Assembly (NCBI RefSeq): GCF_030538755.1
Contig: NZ_JAUNTJ010000002.1
Location: 62,001-126,000 of the forward strand
Source: Paracoccus sp. (in: a-proteobacteria)
GTDB lineage: Bacteria > Pseudomonadota > Alphaproteobacteria > Rhodobacterales > Rhodobacteraceae
DNA: 64,000 nucleotides
Direction of reading: 5' to 3'
Positions within the stretch are counted from its first letter, which is position 1; each line of letters starts with the position of its first letter. Both the position numbers and the translations under genes were made by a program. Of this stretch, positions 54,227 through 62,274 are shown in pieces. The notes under the pieces were generated by a model that saw only the letters and a program-made list of their open reading frames with translations, was not told the DNA's origin and ran no database searches.

Positions 54227-56143
54227 ATGAAGACGCTTGACGTTATCACCATTGGCCGTTCGTCGGTTGATCTCTATGGCCAGCAGGTCGGTGGGCGGCT
54301 TGAGGATATGGGGTCGTTTGCCAAGTATATTGGCGGTTCGCCCACCAATATCGCCTGCGGAACGGCGCGGCTGGGGCTGCGTTCCGCCGTCATCACGCGG
54401 GTCGGGGATGAGCATATGGGCCGGTTCATCCGCGAGCAGCTTGCGCGCGAGGGGGTGGACACGCGCGGCGTCACGACCGATCCCGAGCGGCTGACGGCGC
54501 TGGTGCTGCTGGGCATCCGTGACCAAGACAGCTTCCCGCTGATCTTCTACCGCGAGAACTGCGCCGATATGGCGCTGAGCGAGGACGACATCGACGAGGG
54601 CTTCATCGCCGAGGCCCGCTCGGTGCTGGCTACCGGCACGCATCTGAGCCATCCGCGCACCGAGGCCGCGGTGCTGAATGCGCTGCAACTGGCGCGCAAG
54701 CACGGCGCGCGGACGGCGCTGGATATCGACTATCGCCCGAACCTCTGGGGCGTGGCCAGCCATGGCGAGGGCGAGAGCCGCTTTGTCGCAAGCGCCGCAG
54801 TGACAGCGAAGCTGCAATCGACGCTGCATCTTTTCGATCTGATCGTCGGCACCGAGGAGGAATTCCATATCGCCGGAGGCTCGACCGACACCATCGCGGC
54901 CCTGCGCGCGGTCCGCAAGGTCAGCACCGCCACGCTGGTCTGCAAGCGCGGCGCGGCGGGGGCCGTGGCCTTCGAGGGCGCGATCCCGGACAGCCTGGAC
55001 GACGGCCAGACCGGCCCCGGCTTCCCGATCGAGGTGTTCAACGTGCTGGGTGCGGGCGACGGCTTCTTTTCGGGGCTGCTCAAAGGCTGGCTGGATGACG
55101 AGGACTGGCCGCGCACGCTGGAATACGCCAATGCCTGCGGCGCCTTCGCCGTCAGCCGCCACGGCTGCACCCCGGCCTATCCGTCGCTTGCCGAGCTGGA
55201 CTTTTTCCTTGGGCGCGGGGTCATCCGCCCCGACCTGCGCAACGACCCCGAGCTTGAACAGATCCACTGGGCCACCAACCGCAGCGGCGACTGGTCCACC
55301 ATGCGGATTTTCGCCTTCGACCACCGCGCGCAGCTTGAGGAGATGACGGGTTACACGCCGGAAAAAGGCGGCACCTTCAAGGAATTGTGCCTGAGGGCTG
55401 CACTGAAGGTCGCTGGCGGCCAGCCCGGCCATGGCATCCTGTGCGACAACCGCATCGGGCGGCGGGCGCTGCATGCGGCCTCGGGGACGGGGCTGTGGAT
55501 CGGTCGGCCCTGCGAATGGCCGGGTTCCCGTCCGCTGGAACTCGAACCCGAGCTTGGGCCGGATTGCGGCACCCTGTCCGAATGGGCGCGCGAAAACGTG
55601 GTCAAGGTGCTGTGCTTCTGCCATCCCGATGACGACGCCGAAACGCGCACCGCACAGGAGGCGACGGTCAAGCGCCTGTTCACCGCAGCCCGTCGCAACG
55701 GGCTGGAATTTCTGCTGGAGATTATTCCATCCAAGGTCGGTCCGGTCGATGACGACACCACGGCGGTCCTGATCCGGCAATTCTACGAGATCGGCATCTA
55801 TCCCGACTGGTGGAAGCTGGAGCCGATGCAGACCGCCGCCGCCTGGCGGAACGCCATCGCCGCGATTGAGGCCCATGACCGCCACACTCGCGGCATCGTG
55901 GTGTTGGGCCTCGACGCGCCCGAGGCAGAACTTGCCGCCAGTTTCAAGGTGGCGGCGGGGTTCGATCTGGTGCGCGGCTTCGCGGTCGGGCGCACGATCT
56001 TTGGCGCGGTGGCGCGGGCCTGGCTGAAAGGTGAATTGACCGACACCGCCGCCGTGGACGAAATGGCGGCACGCTATCAGCGGCTGTGCGAAATCTGGGA
56101 CGAGGCGCGCTGCGCAGGCCCATTCCTGTCGCCAAAGGCATGA
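54227..56143 (+). CDS. iolC: 5-dehydro-2-deoxygluconokinase fused to a DUF2090 aldolase-like domain
   Basis: 638 residues from ATG 54227, behind GGGGAGGAGGGG. Residues about 1-330 are a PfkB kinase: DVITIGRSSVDLYGQQVGG, KYIGGSPTNIACGTARLGLR, and NVLGAGDGFFSGLLKGWLDD with the catalytic Asp. Residues about 355-638 are DUF2090, with IFAFDHRAQLEEMTGYTP, FLLEIIPSKVG and FAVGRTIFGAVARAWLKGEL. That domain resembles a class I-type aldolase and is thought to replace IolJ in splitting the phosphorylated product. No separate iolJ lies in the window. The fusion is known in proteobacterial iol clusters. Confidence 0.93.
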   Translation: MKTLDVITIGRSSVDLYGQQVGGRLEDMGSFAKYIGGSPTNIACGTARLGLRSAVITRVGDEHMGRFIREQLAREGVDTRGVTTDPERLTALVLLGIRDQDSFPLIFYRENCADMALSEDDIDEGFIAEARSVLATGTHLSHPRTEAAVLNALQLARKHGARTALDIDYRPNLWGVASHGEGESRFVASAAVTAKLQSTLHLFDLIVGTEEEFHIAGGSTDTIAALRAVRKVSTATLVCKRGAAGAVAFEGAIPDSLDDGQTGPGFPIEVFNVLGAGDGFFSGLLKGWLDDEDWPRTLEYANACGAFAVSRHGCTPAYPSLAELDFFLGRGVIRPDLRNDPELEQIHWATNRSGDWSTMRIFAFDHRAQLEEMTGYTPEKGGTFKELCLRAALKVAGGQPGHGILCDNRIGRRALHAASGTGLWIGRPCEWPGSRPLELEPELGPDCGTLSEWARENVVKVLCFCHPDDDAETRTAQEATVKRLFTAARRNGLEFLLEIIPSKVGPVDDDTTAVLIRQFYEIGIYPDWWKLEPMQTAAAWRNAIAAIEAHDRHTRGIVVLGLDAPEAELAASFKVAAGFDLVRGFAVGRTIFGAVARAWLKGELTDTAAVDEMAARYQRLCEIWDEARCAGPFLSPKA

Positions 56144-56337
56144 CGATGTTCGATCTTGACGACGCCTTTTATCGTCCGCTTTGGCTCCGGCTGTTGCTGG
56201 TTGCGCTGGCCTTGGGTTGGGGGCTGTTCGAATTCGCGTCTGCTGCGCCTTTCTTCGGCATAATCTTTGTCGCCATCGGGCTTTATGCAGCCTGGCGTTT
56301 CTTCGTGACATTCAACCCGCCCGGAGAGGACAGATGA
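56140..56337 (+). CDS. Small two-helix membrane protein inside the iol operon
   Basis: 65 residues from ATG 56140, with a second ATG at 56146. Its start overlaps the iolC stop and its stop overlaps the iolB start (ATGA both times), so it is very likely translated. Two hydrophobic stretches (LWLRLLLVALALGWGLFEF and APFFGIIFVAIGLYAAWRFF) suggest an inner-membrane hairpin. I do not recognise a named family. Role unknown. Confidence 0.7.
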   Translation: MTMFDLDDAFYRPLWLRLLLVALALGWGLFEFASAAPFFGIIFVAIGLYAAWRFFVTFNPPGEDR

Positions 56338-57128
56338 GCAACCTGCTGCTGAGGCCCCCTGCCACGAAAGGCAAGGTCTTCGACATCACGCCAAAATCCG
56401 CTGGCTGGACATATGTTGGTTTCGGCCTTTACCGGCTGGCCCCCGGCGACACCGTGGCCGAGGATACCTGCGGCAACGAGGTCATTCTGGTGATGGTCGA
56501 GGGCAAGGCCTCGTTCCACGCTGCCGGCAGGGATTGGGGCGTTTTGGGCGACCGCATGAACGTCTTTGAAAAGACCCCGCCGCACAGCCTTTATGTTCCG
56601 AATGGCCAGCGGTGGCAGGCCGAGGCACTGACCGATTGCGTCATCGCCGTTTGCGCGGCACCGGGTCATGGCGGGCATGAGGCGCGGCGCCTTGGTCCCG
56701 AAGGGATCGTGCTGACACAGCGCGGCGAGGGCGCGAACACACGCTTCATCAACAATATTGCGATGGAGGCCGACCCGGTTGCCGACAGCCTGCTTGTCAC
56801 CGAGGTGTTCACACCAGCGGGCAACTGGTCTTCATACCCCAGCCATCGTCATGACGAGGACGACTATCCCCGGATCACCTATCTGGAAGAGACCTATTAC
56901 CACCGCCTGAACCCACCCGATGGTTTTGGCTTTCAACGTGTCTATACGGACGACGGCTGTCTGGATGAAACCATGACGGTTCGTGACGGCGATGTGGTGC
57001 TGGTCCCGCGCGGCCATCACCCTTGTGGTGCCCCGGTGGGATTCGAAATGTATTATCTGAATGTCATGGCTGGGCCGTTGCGCAAATGGCGTTTCATTTC
57101 GGCGCCCGAGGTTGCGCATTTGTTCTGA
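56334..57128 (+). CDS. iolB: 5-deoxy-glucuronate isomerase
   Basis: 264 residues from ATG 56334. IolB family: GWTYVGFGLYRLAPGDTVAE in the first cupin half and NWSSYPSHRHDEDDYPRITY with the metal-binding His and Glu in the second, then LEETYYHRLNPPDGFGFQRV and VLVPRGHHPCGAPVG. It isomerises 5-deoxy-glucuronate to 5-dehydro-2-deoxygluconate, the substrate of IolC. Last gene of the plus-strand iol operon. The separate dehydrogenase needed at the end (iolA/mmsA) is not in this window. Confidence 0.95.
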   Translation: MSNLLLRPPATKGKVFDITPKSAGWTYVGFGLYRLAPGDTVAEDTCGNEVILVMVEGKASFHAAGRDWGVLGDRMNVFEKTPPHSLYVPNGQRWQAEALTDCVIAVCAAPGHGGHEARRLGPEGIVLTQRGEGANTRFINNIAMEADPVADSLLVTEVFTPAGNWSSYPSHRHDEDDYPRITYLEETYYHRLNPPDGFGFQRVYTDDGCLDETMTVRDGDVVLVPRGHHPCGAPVGFEMYYLNVMAGPLRKWRFISAPEVAHLF

Positions 57129-57399
57129 GGGAACCGGGTCTCGAAAATACCAGCTTCATGCAGGTCGTCCGGAACAGCACCGTCTTGGGACGCGTCGCAA
57201 AAATACTGTTGCCTGAACTGCTTCTCCGCAAGCAAGAGAAGGGACATTGGTCCGGCGGTTCGATCTTGGTCTTGAATGGCTCGATGTTCTCCAGACAGGA
57301 TCGCTGTTCGCTGACCTTGCGAAAATATTCGGTCTGGTCGGAGAAAAAGGTGCGCGTGGCTCTGCTCTGCCCGCTGAAAACTGGATCGTTTGAAGCTGG

Positions 57400-58047
57400 A
57401 GTTTTCGGCTAGGCTTTCCCTGACTGACCGCCTCGGTTCGGGTCAATGCGAGGCGCTGGCGCAGGCTGTTGGCGTCGTATCCCTTGTCTGCAAGCAGACG
57501 TTTCGGTGCGGGGCATTTGCCCGGCAGCACAGGGGTGGCAGAGATGTCGGCCTCGTTTCCCAGGCCGAGGGTGAAGGCCTCGGCCGCCCGCAACCGTCTG
57601 TCAGGGCGTGGATTTTGGTGGTTGCCCCGCCACGCGAACGCCGCCCGATGGCCTGAGCTTTCGCCCCCCTTTGCCGCCATGGGCCGAGCGATGGGCGCGC
57701 AGGGCGGTGCTGTCGATGCTCAGGTCGTCCGGCAGTTCCGCCCGCGCCGCGAGGGTGGCGAAGATGCGGGTTCACAGGTCGTGATGGCTCCAGCGGTTGA
57801 AACGATTGCAGATCGTGGTTGAGGGGCCATAGGCGGCTGGACAGTCCTGCCAGCGGCAGCCGACACGCAGGACATGGATGATCCCGCGGATCACACGGCG
57901 ATCATCCACCCGCTGCGCACCCGGCTGGTTCCTTGGCGGCAATGGCTCGATGCCGGCCCATGCCCGATCCGAAAGCCGGAATTCTGCTATTGCTCCCTCC
58001 AACATCCACTCCAGGGAGAAGTGAAGCGCCAAACAAAACAATATCAA
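57400..58047 (-). pseudogene. Remnant of an IS5-group transposase (two-frame type)
   Basis: The minus strand begins with EFRLSDRAWAGIEPLPPRNQ and VDDRRVIRGIIHVLRVGCRW, matching the N-terminal half of a common IS5-group transposase. It continues in a second frame (HALTDGCGRPRP) and then a third (NEADISATPVLPGKC, RLLADKGYDANSLRQRLALT). After TRTEAV the sequence no longer fits and the last catalytic part is gone. Multiple frame shifts and 3' truncation make it dead. The preceding 57129-57400 shows nothing I can identify. It marks the right edge of the cyclitol island. Confidence 0.8.
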
Positions 58048-58136
58048 TATGATGATTGAATTTTCAGTCTGAGCCTTTGTTCTGCTTCAGCAGCGGCAAA
58101 AGAATAGTGCGGCAAACGTCCCTCAAATCTTCGTCA

Positions 58137-58859
58137 TCAGCCGCCCGGGTCCGCTTCAAGAACACTACCAGCCTTCGCTCGGGGCAGCGCATAGGCACCG
58201 CATTTCGAGGTGGCGAAGCCACCGCCGACCATCGCTTCGGCGAATTTGACCGCAGCAGTGACGCCATCGATGACCGGGATCCCGCAACGCGCCCGCAAAT
58301 CGGCAGCGAGGTCGGCCATACCAGCGCAACCAAGGATCACTGCGTCAACCCTGTCCTCGTCGCGGGCCGCCAATATCTGGGCTTCGATCAAGGCGGTGCC
58401 ACCCTCTTCGAGATCAAGAACCGGCATATCGGCGGCGCGGACGCTGCGACAGCGATGGGTCGCACCATAAGACTGAAGCAGATCTTCGATAATCGGAACC
58501 GAACGGGGTAGCGTCGTCACGACCGAGAACCTGGCTGCGATCGTCATGGCGACCTGAACGGCGGCCTGACAGATGCCGATAACGGGACCACGGGCAACCT
58601 CGCGCGCGGCATCCAGTCCGGGATCGTCGAAGCAGGCGATGACATGAGCAGCCGCACCCTGAGCCTCGGCGGACATGATCGCGCGCAACAGGGCGGGGAC
58701 GGCCATTGCCTCGTCTGCGTAGCCTTCGATGCTGGCCGGGGTCCCGCGCGGATTGCAGGCCAGCAGCGTTGTGCCCGGCGAAATCACTGCCTTGGCTGCC
58801 GCAGCGGCCCTGTCCGTCATGGATGCAGTCCCGTTTGGGTTGACGAGATGAAGGATCAC
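58137..58859 (-). CDS. Asp/Glu/hydantoin racemase-family protein
   Basis: 240 residues. Two catalytic-type cysteines sit in HVIACFDDPGLDAAREV and VILGCAGMADLAADL, with the N-terminal hydantoin-racemase start MILHLVNPNGTASMTDRAAA. The family racemises hydantoins, allantoin, aspartate or glutamate. It overlaps the flavin reductase stop (ATGA, 58856-58859). In context with amidohydrolases and a Dpp-type importer, a hydantoin- or heterocycle-derived substrate is plausible but unproven. Confidence 0.85.
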   Translation of the reverse strand: MILHLVNPNGTASMTDRAAAAAKAVISPGTTLLACNPRGTPASIEGYADEAMAVPALLRAIMSAEAQGAAAHVIACFDDPGLDAAREVARGPVIGICQAAVQVAMTIAARFSVVTTLPRSVPIIEDLLQSYGATHRCRSVRAADMPVLDLEEGGTALIEAQILAARDEDRVDAVILGCAGMADLAADLRARCGIPVIDGVTAAVKFAEAMVGGGFATSKCGAYALPRAKAGSVLEADPGG

Positions 58860-59491
58860 GGGGCGTCCTCCCGGATCGGGATGATGCTGTCGATTGGCGG
58901 GGCGCGTAGCGTGAACTGACGATCCGGAACGATATATTCGTCGGCGTGCAGGCGGGCGATCGGCTGATAGGCTGCCGGGTCGACATAGCGGCCACCGTCG
59001 TCCAGGCAGTCGCGCCTGACATGCATGAACTCGACCAGCCCCAGCACGATGACGCGCCGGTCATAGTCGATCAGTTGTTCGACGCGACATTCCATCGCGC
59101 AGGGCGCCTCGGTAATGATCGGCGCCCGGACCCGCGCGCCGGGGCGCGGGGTCAGGCCGGCAGTCAGGATCTCATCCACGTCAGCATCGAACGGAAGCCC
59201 GCAGACCAACATCGCCGGCGCAAGCGCCATATCGACCATGTTGACGACAAATTCCCCAGTCGCCCTGATATTGGCGACGGTATCCTTGCTGGCACCGTCG
59301 GGGCGTGTCTGAATCCCCAGAATGACGATGGGCGGTTCATGGGAAAAGACGTTGAAGAAACTCATCGGCGCTGCATTACGTCCCGCCGGGCCGCTGGTGG
59401 ACACGAGGGCAATTGGGCGGGGTCCGACGAAGTTCGTCAGCAGGCGGTAGCGGTCATCGGCGGGCAGCGCCGTGAAGTCGAACTCGGTCAT
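58856..59491 (-). CDS. Flavin reductase-family protein (FMN-binding split barrel)
   Basis: 211 residues. Family blocks: YRLLTNFVGPRPIALVSTSG near the start, NAAPMSFFNVFSHEPPIVIL, then KDTVANIRATGEFVVNMVD and a C-terminal LGLVEFMHVR. Such proteins bind FMN and either supply reduced flavin to a monooxygenase or act as oxidoreductases themselves. No partner monooxygenase is seen in the window. Divergent from the GntR gene at 59593; the 101-bp gap should hold both promoters. Confidence 0.88.
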   Translation of the reverse strand: MTEFDFTALPADDRYRLLTNFVGPRPIALVSTSGPAGRNAAPMSFFNVFSHEPPIVILGIQTRPDGASKDTVANIRATGEFVVNMVDMALAPAMLVCGLPFDADVDEILTAGLTPRPGARVRAPIITEAPCAMECRVEQLIDYDRRVIVLGLVEFMHVRRDCLDDGGRYVDPAAYQPIARLHADEYIVPDRQFTLRAPPIDSIIPIREDAP

Positions 59492-59592
59492 GGATAGGCT
59501 CAGTGCAAAAAGGGTAAGTGTGGTTGAAGCCAGTGCGCTTTGGCGACATGTTTGTCGGCAACGATCTCACCAAACCTCGATGGAAATTGTTC

Positions 59593-60312
59593 ATGAGCGA
59601 CCCCGCCCTTCCCGCCCAGATCGCTGAACGTATCTGGCTGGCCATCGCCGAGCGACGCCTGCGTCCCGGCACGAGGCTGAAAGAGGAAGAACTCGCCGAG
59701 ATATTTGGCGTGTCCCGTGCCCGTATCCGACAGGCGCTGAGTGGACTTGAACGCGAGGGTCTCGTGAAGATCGTGCCGAATCGCGGTGCCCTCGTCGCCG
59801 CACCCACTGTTGAGGAAGCGGGCGACGTGTTGTTCGCCCGGCGCACCATCGAACAGCGTGTGGTCGAACGTCTGGCCGGACAGATCCGTCATGGCGAGGT
59901 CGCCGCTGGGGCGGTCGCATCGCTCCGCGATCATGTGGCACGGGAACGTGACGCGGCGCGTCTGGCCATCCCGGCCGACACGATCCGGCTGTCTGGCGGC
60001 TTCCATCTTAAACTGGCCGAGCTTGTGGGATCGGATTTTCTCTGCTCGATCTTGCGTGACCTCATCTCGCGCAGTTCGCTGATTACCGCGATTTACCGCG
60101 ACAGCGCCCATGACAACTGTGGCCCGGACGAACACGAGGCCATTATCGCCGCGCTTGAACGCGGTGATGCCGCAGCGGCGCGTGACAGGATGGGAAAGCA
60201 TCTCGATCATATCGAAGCCGATCTCGACCTTGATCGGGCTCGCCGCCCCGAGCCGAACCTGCGCAGCGTGCTGGGTCACGTCGCGCCCCCACCGACAAAG
60301 CCGCTGGCCTGA
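59593..60312 (+). CDS. GntR-family regulator, FCD type
   Basis: 239 residues from ATG 59593; starts at 59518 (GTG) or 59548 would add residues and none has a clear Shine-Dalgarno. Winged helix: RLRPGTRLKEEELAEIFGVS and RARIRQALSGLEREGLVKI. The FCD domain has GFHLKLAELVG and DEHEAIIAALERGDAAAARD with ligand His and Asp. Divergent from the flavin reductase/racemase pair and convergent with the Dpp-type ATPases, so it probably controls this catabolic cluster. Its 3' end overlaps the converging ATPase gene by 37 bp. Confidence 0.85.
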   Translation: MSDPALPAQIAERIWLAIAERRLRPGTRLKEEELAEIFGVSRARIRQALSGLEREGLVKIVPNRGALVAAPTVEEAGDVLFARRTIEQRVVERLAGQIRHGEVAAGAVASLRDHVARERDAARLAIPADTIRLSGGFHLKLAELVGSDFLCSILRDLISRSSLITAIYRDSAHDNCGPDEHEAIIAALERGDAAAARDRMGKHLDHIEADLDLDRARRPEPNLRSVLGHVAPPPTKPLA

Positions 60313-61310
60313 CCGGGCGCACGATTGGATCGCGCCCTTGCCGGACTGCCGCCCTGTTCCTCGACCCGGTGGCATGCGGTACGCGACCCGTCCGGCCACC
60401 GGCGCATCTGGGGCTTCTCGGTGCGGCAACGCGCGTCGGCCAGCGGGCAACGCGGATGAAAGCTGCAGCCCGGCGGCGGGTCCAGCGGGCTGGGCACCTC
60501 GCCGTCCTTGACCGGGCGGTGGCGCTGCGGATTGCGGACATCCGGGATCGTGTCCAGCAGAAGCTGCGTATAGGGATGGCGCGGCATCGCGAACAGCGTT
60601 TCGGTCGGCGCGTCCTCGACGATGCGACCCAGATACATCACCGCGATGCGGTCCGACATGTGCCGCACGACCGACAGGTCATGGCTGATGAACAGATAGG
60701 TCAGCCCAAGCTCGTCTTGCAGCCGCCGCATCAGGTTCAGGATCTGCGCCTGCACCGACACGTCCAGCGCGCTGGTCGGTTCGTCGCAGACAAGGAACTC
60801 GGGTTCCGACGCCAGCGCCCGCGCGATCGAGATCCGCTGCCGCTGCCCGCCCGAAAACTCGTGCGGATATTTGGTCCCGTCGCGCGGTGACAGGCCGACG
60901 ATGGACAAAAGCTCTTCTACGCGGGCGCGGATCGCGTCGCCCTCGCGCAGCTTCAGTTCGCGCAGAGGCTCGGCGATGATTTCGAACACCCGCCAGCGCG
61001 GGTTGAGGCTGGCGTAAGGGTCCTGAAAGATCATCTGCGCAGACAGCGGCTGGCCCGCGCGGCCGGGGGCAAAGCGGATCTCGCCCGCGCTGGGGGCATA
61101 AAGCCCGGTCACCAGCCGTGCGACGGTGGATTTCCCGCAGCCGGATTCGCCGACCAGGGACAGGCAGCCGCCGCGCGGCACGGCGAAGTCGATGTCGTCA
61201 ACCGCGCGCAGGAACTGGCGCGGGCGGCGCTCGATCACGCGGTTCAGCCACGGGGCCGAGACGTCGAAGCGGCGCGTCAGGCCGGTGGCGGTCATGGCGT
61301 CGTCAGGCAT
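60276..61310 (-). CDS. Dpp/Opp-type ABC transporter ATPase (DppF-like), second system
   Basis: 344 residues from ATG 61308-61310, overlapping the DppD-like stop. Walker A VGESGCGKSTVARLVTGLY, Q-loop IFQDPYASLNPRWRV, signature FSGGQRQRISIARALASEP and Walker B FLVCDEPTSALDVSVQAQIL. The C-terminus has the oligopeptide-ABC Cys region GCSFHPRCPLADARC. It lies in an operon with a DppD-like ATPase and two amidohydrolase-like genes. Permeases and binding protein, if present, must lie beyond the right edge. Confidence 0.92.
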   Translation of the reverse strand: MPDDAMTATGLTRRFDVSAPWLNRVIERRPRQFLRAVDDIDFAVPRGGCLSLVGESGCGKSTVARLVTGLYAPSAGEIRFAPGRAGQPLSAQMIFQDPYASLNPRWRVFEIIAEPLRELKLREGDAIRARVEELLSIVGLSPRDGTKYPHEFSGGQRQRISIARALASEPEFLVCDEPTSALDVSVQAQILNLMRRLQDELGLTYLFISHDLSVVRHMSDRIAVMYLGRIVEDAPTETLFAMPRHPYTQLLLDTIPDVRNPQRHRPVKDGEVPSPLDPPPGCSFHPRCPLADARCRTEKPQMRRWPDGSRTACHRVEEQGGSPARARSNRAPGQASGFVGGGAT

Positions 61311-62274
61311 CGGCTCCTCCCTGGTGCAGCCAGCAGGCCGCAAGGCTTGCCCCGGCGGGGGCGAGGTCCGGGCGCTGCACCCGGCAGCGTGGCCCGGCAT
61401 GGGGGCAGCGCGGGTTGAAGGCGCAGCCGGGTGGGATCGCATCCAGCCGCGGCATCGCTCCATCGATTTGCGCCAGCAGTTCGACCCGCGCGCCTAACGC
61501 CGGGATCGACCCCATCAGTCCGCGCGTATAGGGATGGGCGGGGTTGCGGGTGACCTGATCGACCGGGCCGATCTCGACCAGCCGCCCGGCATACATCACC
61601 GCCACCCGATCAGCGGTTTCCGCGATCACGCCCATGTCATGGGTGACAAGCATCACCGCCGTGCCGTGTTCATCGCAAAGCCGCCGCAGCAGCGCGGTGA
61701 TCTGTGCCTGAATCGATACGTCGAGCGCTGTAGTCGGCTCGTCCGCGATAATCAGCTTCGGCTTGGCGGCCAGCGCCAGTGCGATGACGACACGCTGCCG
61801 CATCCCGCCGCTGAATTGATGGGGAAAATGGTTGACGCGTTCGGCGGGCGCAGGGATGCCGACTTCGGATAGCAGTTCAATCGCCCGGTCCTGCGCGGCA
61901 CGGCGTGACAGCGGAAGATGCAGCCGGATCGTTTCCACCAGTTGCGCGCCGACCGTGAACAAAGGGTTCAGCGAGGTCAGCGGATCCTGAAAGATCGCGC
62001 CAATCTCGCGGCCCCGGATCTTTTCCATCTTGGCTTCCGCGAGTCCATTGATGCGGCGTCCGTTCAGCACCACAGCGCCGCCCGCGATATGGCCGGGCGG
62101 TTCCAGCAGCCCCTGAACGGCCAGCCCGGTCATCGACTTGCCTGCGCCGGATTCACCGACGACGCCCAGGATCTCGCCCGGTTCGATCGACAGCGACACG
62201 TCGTCCAGCGCGGTCAGCGTGCCGTGCCGCGAGGGGAATTGCACGTGCAGGTTTTCTACCGACAGAACGGTCAT
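61303..62274 (-). CDS. Dpp/Opp-type ABC transporter ATPase (DppD-like), second system
   Basis: 323 residues. Walker A VGESGAGKSMTGLAVQGLL, IFQDPLTSLNPLFTVGAQLV, signature FSGGMRQRVVIALALAAKP and LIIADEPTTALDVSIQAQIT, then the Cys region GCAFNPRCPHAGPRC. It overlaps the amidohydrolase stop by four bases (62271-62274) and the DppF-like start. Partner of the ATPase at 60276. Substrate unknown, but linked to the hydrolases by operon order. Confidence 0.92.
   Translation of the reverse strand: MTVLSVENLHVQFPSRHGTLTALDDVSLSIEPGEILGVVGESGAGKSMTGLAVQGLLEPPGHIAGGAVVLNGRRINGLAEAKMEKIRGREIGAIFQDPLTSLNPLFTVGAQLVETIRLHLPLSRRAAQDRAIELLSEVGIPAPAERVNHFPHQFSGGMRQRVVIALALAAKPKLIIADEPTTALDVSIQAQITALLRRLCDEHGTAVMLVTHDMGVIAETADRVAVMYAGRLVEIGPVDQVTRNPAHPYTRGLMGSIPALGARVELLAQIDGAMPRLDAIPPGCAFNPRCPHAGPRCRVQRPDLAPAGASLAACWLHQGGADA

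Noticed and set aside
54002-56311. Open frame of 769 codons antisense to iolC
   Set aside because: Same reason; iolC motifs on the plus strand are unambiguous.
57129-57400. Possible small genes on either strand between iolB and the IS remnant
   Set aside because: Several frames are open but none gives a recognisable family or a good ribosome site; left unassigned.
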